This document shows positions 9,243 through 16,853 of a stretch of DNA of 64,000 nucleotides, in pieces. The first letter of the stretch is position 1. Each line of letters opens with the position of its first letter. A program made the translations under genes and the position numbers. The stretch covers positions 62,001 through 126,000 of the forward strand of contig JADJGC010000006.1 of NCBI GenBank assembly GCA_016708315.1. The letters run 5' to 3'. The notes below the pieces were generated by a model. The model made no database searches, had not been told where the DNA came from, and was given only the letters and a program-made list of their open reading frames with translations. The stretch comes from a bacterium (GTDB taxonomy: Bacteria; Zixibacteria; MSB-5A5; CAIYYT01).

Positions 9243-9396
9243 GTAGGGCAGGTCTCATTGCAGAAAACGCGTGTATTCAGGAGTACATTCGCTGGAGCCC
9301 TGCAATCATTCGGAGTACTTCTGCAAGGAAATTGGCAGGTCTCTGTCGACTTGCTCCAAAATCCCAATCAACTTCCAGAAAGGAGACCTGCCCTAC
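9243..9396. repeat. Structured intergenic repeat with 14-bp perfect terminal inverted repeats
   Basis: GTAGGGCAGGTCTC at 9243-9256 recurs as its exact reverse complement at 9383-9396, and a third copy of the core GGCAGGTCTC is at 9334-9343 in direct orientation. A nested inverted pair, ATTGCAG (9257-9263) and CTGCAAT (9300-9306), lies in the left half. Both outer ends carry GTAG at the outside, the head seen in REP elements, so this may be a REP doublet or a small MITE. No clear target-site duplication flanks it. The gap 9127-9424 holds no credible gene. Confidence 0.55.
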
Positions 9397-9424
9397 CAAA
9401 GAGCAGGCGTCCCGCGAACTGTAT

Positions 9425-11668
9425 CTAAAACTCCGCCACGCCAAACAGATTCGGATCAACCGGTCCCAGCGGCTCGCGCGTCGGCAGCAAAAAGCCCAAC
9501 GACTTCACCAAACCTGAATTGTCAGCAGTATCGTAGTCCACGATTTCAATCCCAAGACCAACGCGCTTAGTCTGCGGTGTGTACCGCTTGCCAAATGCCG
9601 CCAGCGGGATCTTCGCCTCGAAGCTGAACCCCGTTGCCGATTGCTGTCCTGCGATTTCATATGCTGCCGCTACGTTCATTTTGAGATTGGCGCGCGGTAG
9701 TGCGTTCACAGTGACAGTAAAGCATCCATCGCCACATGCGCCGCTACGAGTAAAATAGCTTCCCGCTTCCTGGCGCATATCCAAGTAGAACGTCACGCCG
9801 TCATTCTTACCGTCGGGAAATGACAGCAACGTGTTATCAATGACGTTGCCGGCGATGTAAAGGAATTCTTTCGAAGCAGCAACATAGAATGACGCCGACA
9901 AGTCATTGACTCCCGACCACAGTGCTGGACCGTAGACATACCCGCCGTCACCGGTTAGTGTCAACGCTTTCTGTTTCTGCCATTCTTCGATATTGCCATC
10001 CATCACAATGTCGTCCTTGCGATCACGAATCTTGTAAAACGCGGCTGCATTGCCAGTCGCTAGTGCCAGCCGCGCCGACAGTGATAGCATCGCCATGCGA
10101 TCTTGTATCGTCGCAACCTGCGCTTCTGACTCGACGAAGCATCGCTTCGCAAGTTTGGTTTCATTTTGCAATTGCAGGTTATATCCAAGAGTGAAAAACA
10201 ACTCCGCCAGAATTGGATTCTGCGCCGACACCTTCAGATACTTCTCGGCTAGACGTTTCAGATAATCCTTCTGATACTCTTTGTCGAATTCGGCAAGGCG
10301 ATTCAATGCGTTCAAAATGTCATATTGTTGGGGCTGGCGTTTGTCCGCCGAAGACATCAGGAAATCAGCGTAGTTGTCCAACGCACGCATGCTGTATTCT
10401 GCCGTCTGCCCGAATAGCTTCTCTTCATAAGTGATATCCCCCATCCTTGCACCGGCAGTGATTGCCGCAAGGCTCAGTGGGTGAAGCGAAATCACTTTGT
10501 TGTAGGTTGCGACGACTTCATTCTTTCGGCCCGCAGTGGCATAGAGATACGCGAGATCAAGATAGCTGTCGGCAATCGAATTGGAATCCAGCGAAGTCGC
10601 CATCGCGGCTTCTAATTCGCGAATCTGCGCATCGACATCGACCTGCACTGCACCGACTTGAAGCGGTATCGCTCCTTCAATAGCATCGCCAAAATTCTTG
10701 CTGCTTTCGTCGGTAAGATTGACCAACACTGGTCCTGCGGTCTTGTCGCTGCCAATCCAATAGGCACCCTTGTTGAATACCAATCCATGCGCCGGTGACG
10801 CTCCGTGAAGGAATCCCTCTGCGGCTGTCAATTCAAACTGGTCACCTGAGCGAGCCATGTGATAGACGCGCACGTTTACTTGCGGATGTGTCTGGGCTTG
10901 ATGATACGCGAGCACCATCCGCGTCACGTCGGGCGAGACACTGATAGATTGCGGACCACGCCCGACATCGTTGAATATCCAGAACAACTTGTCACTTTCG
11001 GTATCGATAACCGCCACCTGCGAACCGCCGCGTCGTCCACTATCGAGTCCTTGGCAGGCGGCAAAAACCAGCTTGCCATCCGCGCTGATTGCAAGATCAA
11101 CCGGCTCCGGTCCAACATCGATCGTCTTCACAAGCTGGAAGCTCGGCACCGACACTTTGGCGACGGTTCCGTCATTGAATAGCGATACGTAGAAGAATTT
11201 CGAATCGGGCGTTGTGACGATTGCAGAAGGCGATGCAAATCCGCCGACACTATAGAGAGGCTCTTTCGTCGTGCAGTCAATCGCCATCACGGAGTTACCG
11301 GGTTTGTCTGATGTTGTTCCGACGACAAAGCAATACTTGCCGTCGGCGGTGAATGCCACATCTGTCGCCATAATCGTCAGGTCAATCGTACGGACAATGC
11401 GGTCGCTGATACTGTTGATGACATAGCAATAGGTGCTGTGCTCGCCAAAGAGCCAAATCTCCGACGCATCGGCGTTTGCAGAAGCGATACCAACTTCAAA
11501 CGCGCCGGAAATCCGGTTAATCACCGACCCCGACTCCAATCCGTACACGGTCGTTACATTGCTCCCGGTGCCGGACGGAATGTACAGCTTGGTCACCGGT
11601 TGCGCGCTCAACACAGCCGCCCACAGCAAGCTCAACGCAGAAATTAAAATCAGTCTTCGCATATTCAA
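9425..11668 (-). CDS. Secreted YVTN-type propeller, TPR and CBM9-like domain protein
   Basis: A 747-residue exported protein of unrecognised specific function. A signal peptide (about residues 1-22, ending LSAQP) is followed by a YVTN-like beta-propeller (about 25-330) with repeated phrases of the type TFTADGKYCFVVG, TPDSKFFYVS and ISADGKLVFAA. A helical TPR-like region follows (about 345-545: DSYLDLAYLYATAGRKNEVVATYNKVI). The C-terminal domain (about 555-747) opens IVMDGNIEEWQK, the typical start of a family-9 carbohydrate-binding/DOMON-like domain. It follows the amidohydrolase by 15 nt and is probably on the same transcript. The Sel genes upstream do not explain its role. Confidence 0.85.
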   Translation of the reverse strand: MNMRRLILISALSLLWAAVLSAQPVTKLYIPSGTGSNVTTVYGLESGSVINRISGAFEVGIASANADASEIWLFGEHSTYCYVINSISDRIVRTIDLTIMATDVAFTADGKYCFVVGTTSDKPGNSVMAIDCTTKEPLYSVGGFASPSAIVTTPDSKFFYVSLFNDGTVAKVSVPSFQLVKTIDVGPEPVDLAISADGKLVFAACQGLDSGRRGGSQVAVIDTESDKLFWIFNDVGRGPQSISVSPDVTRMVLAYHQAQTHPQVNVRVYHMARSGDQFELTAAEGFLHGASPAHGLVFNKGAYWIGSDKTAGPVLVNLTDESSKNFGDAIEGAIPLQVGAVQVDVDAQIRELEAAMATSLDSNSIADSYLDLAYLYATAGRKNEVVATYNKVISLHPLSLAAITAGARMGDITYEEKLFGQTAEYSMRALDNYADFLMSSADKRQPQQYDILNALNRLAEFDKEYQKDYLKRLAEKYLKVSAQNPILAELFFTLGYNLQLQNETKLAKRCFVESEAQVATIQDRMAMLSLSARLALATGNAAAFYKIRDRKDDIVMDGNIEEWQKQKALTLTGDGGYVYGPALWSGVNDLSASFYVAASKEFLYIAGNVIDNTLLSFPDGKNDGVTFYLDMRQEAGSYFTRSGACGDGCFTVTVNALPRANLKMNVAAAYEIAGQQSATGFSFEAKIPLAAFGKRYTPQTKRVGLGIEIVDYDTADNSGLVKSLGFLLPTREPLGPVDPNLFGVAEF

Positions 11669-11683
11669 TCCCTCTTCGACTTG

Positions 11684-13284
11684 TTACTCAGGAAATCCAT
11701 TCCCGGAATATTTCAACTCACCGTCAATGTATGTCGCGACAACTTTGGTGTCGAGAATTTGCTCGCTCGAACAGCGCATCAGGTTTCGGTCAAGCACGAC
11801 AAAGTCTGCGCACTTGCCAACTGCAAGACTCCCGCGGTTTGCCTCATCACCGACGGCGCGCGCACCCTCAATTGTAAATCCGCGGATCGCCCGCTCAACC
11901 GACACTGTTTCGGTGCGGCTGTAGGCAGTCTTCCCACCAATGCGCTTGCCGGTGACGGCGGCATAAATCCCATGCAGCGGATGAAGTTCTTCGATTGGCG
12001 CATCCGATCCAAAGCATTGGGTGGCACCGGACTTGAACAGTGAGCGCATTCGGTAACTGTCTTTTGCCGCTCGCCTAAGTATCGTTTCATTATATCAATA
12101 TCGGCTGTGGCGTGGCTCGGCTGTACCGAAGCAATCACTCCCAACTTCGCAAATCGCGGCAAATCGCGCTTGTCGAGTATCTGACAATGTTCAATGCGGT
12201 GCCGGTGTTTGCGCGAAGCATGCTTGCCGACCGCTTCATAAGCGTCAAGCACATTGCGATTTGCGCGATCGCCAATGGCGTGAATCGCGCAGGCCAGCCC
12301 TGCCTTCGTCGCCAGTGCAACCAGACGCTTCAAATCGCTCGGTGACGTCACCTCGATACCGATATTTGATTTCGATCCCTTGAACGGTTTGAGCATCAAC
12401 GCAGTCTGCGAACCGAGTGCGCCATCAGAGAAAATCTTCACACCTCCGATTGACAAGCGCTGTGACCCGAATCCCGATCGCAACTTGAGTCTAATGGCGT
12501 CCTCGAGAAACGCGACCGGCAGGTAGTAGACAACTTTGATTGGAAGTTGCTTTTCCGCTTCCAGCGACTGCAATACATCAAATCCATTGAGCTGATCGAA
12601 CGAGGTTACACCGACGCACCCCTGACGGTACATCTCTTCAAATCCCGATTCTACAAGCGGCTTCATCTCGCGGACCGAGGGCGGAACGTACTTATCCCAC
12701 ACCGGTTTGTCTGCGTGGTCTTTGAGAATTCCATTGGGCTCGCCGTCAGCGTCGCGCATTATCTCGCCGCCGACTGGATCGATACTATCGCGCGTGATCC
12801 CAGCGATTTCCAGCGCACGCGAATTCACCCAAGTCTGATGTTCGTCCTTTGAGTAAATTGCTGCCGGTCGATCCGGCACGAGTTTATCAAGGTCCCGTTT
12901 GTGCGGCCAGCGAATTGACTTCCACTGTTCCTTTTTCCAACCTTTGCCGGTAATCCACGAGCCTCTGCGGGCAGGATGAGATTTCAAATGCCGCCGTATG
13001 CGCCCGAGAGCATCCTCGTACGAAGTTGCTCCATCAAGATCAATCTGTGTCCGCGACAGCGCCCAAAACACAACATGCGTGTGCGAATCGATGAACCCCG
13101 GGAATATCGTGCGCCCATCGAGATCGATCATCTCATAGTGACCACTGGGAATCGCTGACAAGTCTCCTGCTGTACCCAACCACGCAATGCGCCCGTCGCG
13201 GATGATCATCGCGTCACACAGCGGCTGTTTGCTTTCCATCGTGTAAATGCGGCCGCCGAATAATAATGTTGGTGTATGGTTCAT
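11684..13284 (-). CDS. Amidohydrolase of the YtcJ/AepA type, apparent 1-nt frameshift
   Basis: A metal-dependent amidohydrolase (Amidohydro_3 group, cytosolic). The metal-binding FPGFIDSHTHVVFWA (HxH) follows the N-terminal beta-sandwich with DGRIAWLG, then KDEHQTWVNSRALEIAG, IFSDGALGSQTA and the metal-ligand IHAIGDRANRNVLDAY and RHRIEHCQ. At 12062-12065 a four-base run (T on plus, A on minus) shifts the frame. Adding one A joins ...RYLGERQK to DSYRMRSLFKSGATQCFGSDAPIEELHPLHGIYAAV and the usual SLAVGKCADFVVLDRNL ending, for 533 residues. The unrepaired frame runs to 11779 through non-homologous sequence. I start at the ATG that overlaps the selB stop as ATGA; another ATG lies two codons earlier. 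Its substrate is unknown. Confidence 0.9.
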
Positions 13285-15146
13285 TCGCATAGGTATCGAT
13301 AGTCTCCTTCGCGCCGCGTAATTCGCTTGCGGTCAAGTTCTTCCAACACCGGCAGCACTACCTTGCGCGAGGTACCGGTGATATCGCGCACTTCGGCGAC
13401 AGTGATCTTCCCGCGCTCCCGCAACGCCGCGACAATTACGGCGACCAGCGCTTCGTAATATTCTTTCTTATAGACGCTGCCGCTAACATCAACAATTAGT
13501 GCATTTTGCTTCAAATACGCGTAAACTTTTTTTGCCTCTTTGTCCAGAGCATTGATGTCATCGCGCGATGCCACTCCGCCCGATTTTTCTGCAAGCAGTT
13601 CGAAGATGCGCTGTTTGATTGATTCCAACTCCGAACTTAATCCGGCCGAATATTCCGCCAGTTTCACTCCAGATTCGTGCCGTTGCAGTTTGCCCAATGC
13701 GACTAACGATGACAGCGCAAAATCGACCAGTTGACTCGGTAACGCAAGGCGCGAAGTCAGTTCCGCCAGCGACATTGAAGCCAGATGCTGATTGCTGTCG
13801 TGAAAGTTCTTCACCTGCGACAAGATCGCAGCTTGCGCTTCATCCCAGACACTTTTGAGTATTAGGAAATCGTCCCGCTTTAACACGGTCTTTTCAGCTA
13901 ACATGCGGGTGATCGCAGCACTAGTTTCAGTTTCCGGAATCAACGACTGGAAAAGCAATTCGCCATCGCGAATCAGGCTCTTCTCCCTTAGTTGCACTGC
14001 AATCAAATCTTCAACCTTTAGCGAAGACGCTTGTCGCGCCAGCGCCCACATCTTCTTGTCGCGACGATCTATTTCGCCATTCCTGAAATCTGCAACAAAC
14101 CCGCCGCCGATCAGAAGCGACGGCGTCGGCAGTCGAAGTATGAATCGATCTCCGATTTTGCAGACGACCGGCGTAGACAACTTAAGCACAGCCACCAGCG
14201 ATCCATCATCAAGCGCAATAGGTTCCGGCGGGAGCATGAGTTTGCCTTCTGCTTCAGATGTCCCATGCAGTAGAACCACATCGCGATTGTTCTTGAGATA
14301 GCGCGCTACCTTTGGCTCAACACTCAGCCGAATAGTCACACAACTTGCCGACTCGAGATTTTGCGGAGTGTAAAGCAAGTCACCACGCTGGATTTGCCCT
14401 CGATCGAGCGCCTGTAACCCTACTGCCAATCGAATTCCCGGCGGAGCAGTTTCCAACTGTGCATAGAAACTCTCCAGACTGCGTACTTTGGTCTTTGCTC
14501 CAGATGGATGATGATACAGCTCCTGTCCAATCGAGAGATTCCCCTCACGCAGCGTGCCGGTTACCACTGTGCCCGTTCCGGCAACACTAAAACTACGGTC
14601 GACATACAGGCGCGTCGATCTCGCCGGCAGTGTCCGCAATGTCGTCCTCAACATCTCTTCAACTGTACCGAAAATCACTTCGAGATTACGATTGTCGGTC
14701 GCCGAGAATTCAATGATCGGGCAACCCTCCAAGAAGGTCCCGGTTGTGCGATTGCGCAAATCAGCCTTGACCATTTCTCTCCACTCGTCTTCCACCAGAT
14801 CGACCTTGGTCAGCACGATAAGACCGCGCTCCACGCCAAGATAACGTAGTATTGCCAGATGCTCTTCCGACTGCGGCATCCAGCCGTCATCAGCGGCAAT
14901 GACAAACATCACCAAATCCAAAGCGCCGACCCCGGCGATCATCGTCTTGATAAATCGCTCGTGCCCGGGGACATCGATGATGCCGATCTCTTCGCCGCCG
15001 GATAGCCGGAAATGCGCGAACCCCAATTCGATTGTCATCTGCCGCTCTTTTTCTTCCGGCAAACGATCCGGGTCAATTCCGGTCAAGGCGCGAACGAGCG
15101 AAGATTTTCCGTGGTCTATGTGCCCCGCGGTGGCTATTGTAAACAT
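13281..15146 (-). CDS. selB: Selenocysteine-specific elongation factor SelB
   Basis: SelB is the GTPase that brings Sec-tRNA(Sec) to the ribosome at UGA codons followed by a SECIS hairpin. The 621-residue product has an EF-Tu-like GTPase domain: G1 ATAGHIDHGKSSL, switch region EEKERQMTIELGFAHF (the SelB version of the RGITI region), G3 DVPGHERFIKTM and G4 LTKVD. Two beta-barrel domains and C-terminal winged-helix repeats follow, ending VAEVRDITGTSRKVVLPVLEELDRKRITRREGDYRYL. The start overlaps selA by 13 nt and the stop overlaps the amidohydrolase start. With selA and tRNA-Sec upstream it forms a compact selenocysteine-decoding operon. Confidence 0.97.
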   Translation of the reverse strand: MFTIATAGHIDHGKSSLVRALTGIDPDRLPEEKERQMTIELGFAHFRLSGGEEIGIIDVPGHERFIKTMIAGVGALDLVMFVIAADDGWMPQSEEHLAILRYLGVERGLIVLTKVDLVEDEWREMVKADLRNRTTGTFLEGCPIIEFSATDNRNLEVIFGTVEEMLRTTLRTLPARSTRLYVDRSFSVAGTGTVVTGTLREGNLSIGQELYHHPSGAKTKVRSLESFYAQLETAPPGIRLAVGLQALDRGQIQRGDLLYTPQNLESASCVTIRLSVEPKVARYLKNNRDVVLLHGTSEAEGKLMLPPEPIALDDGSLVAVLKLSTPVVCKIGDRFILRLPTPSLLIGGGFVADFRNGEIDRRDKKMWALARQASSLKVEDLIAVQLREKSLIRDGELLFQSLIPETETSAAITRMLAEKTVLKRDDFLILKSVWDEAQAAILSQVKNFHDSNQHLASMSLAELTSRLALPSQLVDFALSSLVALGKLQRHESGVKLAEYSAGLSSELESIKQRIFELLAEKSGGVASRDDINALDKEAKKVYAYLKQNALIVDVSGSVYKKEYYEALVAVIVAALRERGKITVAEVRDITGTSRKVVLPVLEELDRKRITRREGDYRYLCE

Positions 15147-16513
15147 GAGGCGATATTTGCGAGAACAGCGATCAATTCCGCATCCTCGCTTGGATCAATG
15201 GTGCGCAGATCGATATAAAATTCCTGTTTCTCGATGTACCCCACCAGCGGCGGGTTGGCATCAAGCAACATTCTTGTCAGCTCTGTCGGTTTCACGCGTG
15301 GAGTCAAAACAATCGCAACGGACTCAATCGCTCCTCCCGGAAGCGAACCACCACCCGGTGTCGCTTGTGACTTGCGAATCGTTGCATTCACGCCGTGCTG
15401 CAACAGCGCCTTTTGGATCAGTTCCGCTCTTGCCTGCAATTCCGCTACCGACGTGCGAATCTGCCGCCACAACGGGAGGATTGTGCTGTCTTCCTTTCGC
15501 AAGTACGCAAACGCGGTCTCTTCCAGAAGCGCCATCGTTAGCTTGTCGAGACGCAGAGCGCGATAAATCGGGTTGGAGTGCAATTCTGATGTGTACTTCT
15601 CTTCACCGATTATGATACCGCCCTGCGTACTTCCCAGAAGTTTGTCCGCTGAGAAGCAAACCAGCGTCGATTTCGATCTAAGTGCAGTCGTAATATTCGG
15701 CTCAGCTTCCATACTGAATTTCTCAGTCTGGTGATACGCCCCCGATCCGACATCATACACCGAAATCAGTTTCTTCTTCTCTGCCAATTCCGCCAGCTTG
15801 AAGGCGTCAACTTCATCAACGAAACCTTCGAGATGAAAATTCGAACGATGCACTTTCAAAATCATCGTCGTCTTGTCGGTGATAGCATCGCGATAATCGC
15901 GCAAAGTCGTCTGATTGGTCGTGCCTACTTCCACCAATTTGGCGCCGGCGCGGCGAATAATATCCGGTATCCGGAATCCCCCGCCGATCTGCACGAGTTC
16001 CGATCTCGACACCACGACTTCACGCTTATTGGCAAATGTGTTGAGAATCAGAAACAGCGCCGCCGCATTGTTGTTTACAGCAATCGCGCTCTCAGCGCCG
16101 GTAAGTTGCGCCAGCAGATAGGCGAGGAAACTTCCGCGCCGACCCCGTTTGCCGCTCTCAAGATCAAACTCTAATGTCGAGTATCCGCGGACCCGCTCAG
16201 TCACGCGCTCGAGCAGTTCTCTGCCTAACGGCGAACGTCCCAGGTTGGTGTGAATCAATACGCCCGTCCCGTTGAGGACTCTGGTAATCCGCCGCATTGT
16301 CAACACGCGACAACGCGCTTTGACAATTTCAATGATCTCTTCGAGAGTTGGCGTCGACTTCGATTTCTTGTGCGCTTTCCTCGACTCAGCAAGTACTTCC
16401 CGCACCACCGTCGTCACCAGCGTACGCGACAGCTCATTGGTCTCAGTCTTAAGCTGGCTCGAATTGAGCACTTGATCGACGGATGGTAATGACCGTAACT
16501 TGTTTTCTGTCAC
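15134..16513 (-). CDS. selA: L-seryl-tRNA(Sec) selenium transferase SelA
   Basis: SelA is a PLP enzyme that converts Ser-tRNA(Sec) to Sec-tRNA(Sec) with selenophosphate. The 459-residue protein shows RRITRVLNGTGVLIHTNLGRSPL, the GAESAIAVNNNAAALFLIL stretch, VYDVGSGAYH and the PLP-lysine motif CFSADKLLGSTQGGIIIG. The longest open frame begins at 16600 but runs back through the tRNA-Sec gene. I therefore start at the GTG at 16511-16513 (protein VTENKLRSLPSVDQ), which has AAGGA close upstream and lies 12 nt after the tRNA 3' end. Length fits E. coli SelA (463). No selD is present in the window. Confidence 0.96.
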   Translation of the reverse strand: MTENKLRSLPSVDQVLNSSQLKTETNELSRTLVTTVVREVLAESRKAHKKSKSTPTLEEIIEIVKARCRVLTMRRITRVLNGTGVLIHTNLGRSPLGRELLERVTERVRGYSTLEFDLESGKRGRRGSFLAYLLAQLTGAESAIAVNNNAAALFLILNTFANKREVVVSRSELVQIGGGFRIPDIIRRAGAKLVEVGTTNQTTLRDYRDAITDKTTMILKVHRSNFHLEGFVDEVDAFKLAELAEKKKLISVYDVGSGAYHQTEKFSMEAEPNITTALRSKSTLVCFSADKLLGSTQGGIIIGEEKYTSELHSNPIYRALRLDKLTMALLEETAFAYLRKEDSTILPLWRQIRTSVAELQARAELIQKALLQHGVNATIRKSQATPGGGSLPGGAIESVAIVLTPRVKPTELTRMLLDANPPLVGYIEKQEFYIDLRTIDPSEDAELIAVLANIASCLQ

Positions 16514-16525
16514 AATTCCTTCATT

Positions 16526-16618
16526 TGGCGGAAGGGGTAGGAGTCGAACCCACCGCGAGTGCGAACACCCGCCAACGGAGTTGAAGTCCGCGAGAGCCAC
16601 CGGGCCCCATCCTCTTCC
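16526..16618 (-). tRNA. selC: tRNA-Sec, anticodon TCA, one base short in the acceptor stem
   Basis: Minus-strand sequence beginning GGAAGAGG and ending GCCA folds as a selenocysteine tRNA. It has a 6-bp D-stem (GGGGCC with GGCUCU) with a 4-nt loop, an anticodon loop CUUCAAC reading UCA, a 7-bp extra arm closed by a UUCG tetraloop, and a T-stem GUGGG/CCUAC with loop UUCGACU. The CCA is encoded. The 5' acceptor strand has the expected 8 bases but the 3' strand has 7 (CCCUUCC). Adding one U between 16534 and 16535 would make a perfect 8-bp stem and the canonical 13-bp acceptor/T stack. The gene sits directly before selA. Confidence 0.95.
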
Positions 16619-16641
16619 GCGCGGATAAACTGTTGACCGCC

Positions 16642-16673
16642 AATATACTCTCCACAGGGAGTTTCTACATCAA
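16642..16673 (-). promoter_or_regulatory. Weak candidate promoter for the tRNA-Sec/selAB operon
   Basis: TATATT (16642-16647 on the minus strand, 5 of 6 to the -10 consensus) lies about 24 nt before the tRNA 5' end, a natural position. The nearest -35-like hexamer, TTGATG (16668-16673), is 20 bp away, longer than usual. The operon must start in this 235-bp divergent gap, so a promoter is expected here. Confidence 0.3.
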
Positions 16674-16768
16674 AATATTCGCCCTTCAATGCAACTCCAT
16701 CATCATCAGGGTACCACATGAAATCGGATAGTCAAAGTAGTCTTTCGGCTCGGCAAATTGATATTAAA

Positions 16769-16796
16769 TTGACATGATTGGTGCATAAAGTATACA
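16769..16796 (+). promoter_or_regulatory. Candidate sigma70-type promoter of the Ser/Thr kinase gene
   Basis: A perfect TTGACA (16769-16774), a 16-bp spacer and TATACA (16791-16796, 4 of 6 to TATAAT) lie 57 nt upstream of the kinase ATG. It faces away from the tRNA-Sec operon. Confidence 0.5.
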
Positions 16797-16853
16797 TTGG
16801 CACCTGACTTCACAGTAATTAGCTAACACAGGGGGCGACTTCGCAGGGAGTTC

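Noticed and set aside
12062..12065. Programmed -1 frameshifting in the amidohydrolase (and similarly purN)
   Set aside because: No proper slippery heptamer with a downstream structure is seen. Similar breaks in unrelated genes make sequencing error more likely.
16510..16719. A 69-codon minus-strand ORF starting upstream of tRNA-Sec
   Set aside because: It runs straight through the tRNA gene and has no ribosome binding site or recognisable domain. Its first half looks protein-like, but the overlap makes it unlikely.
16797..16813. TTGGCAC sequence before the Ser/Thr kinase as a possible sigma54 promoter
   Set aside because: The -12 part reads TTCAC instead of TTGC, and a good sigma70-type promoter is adjacent.
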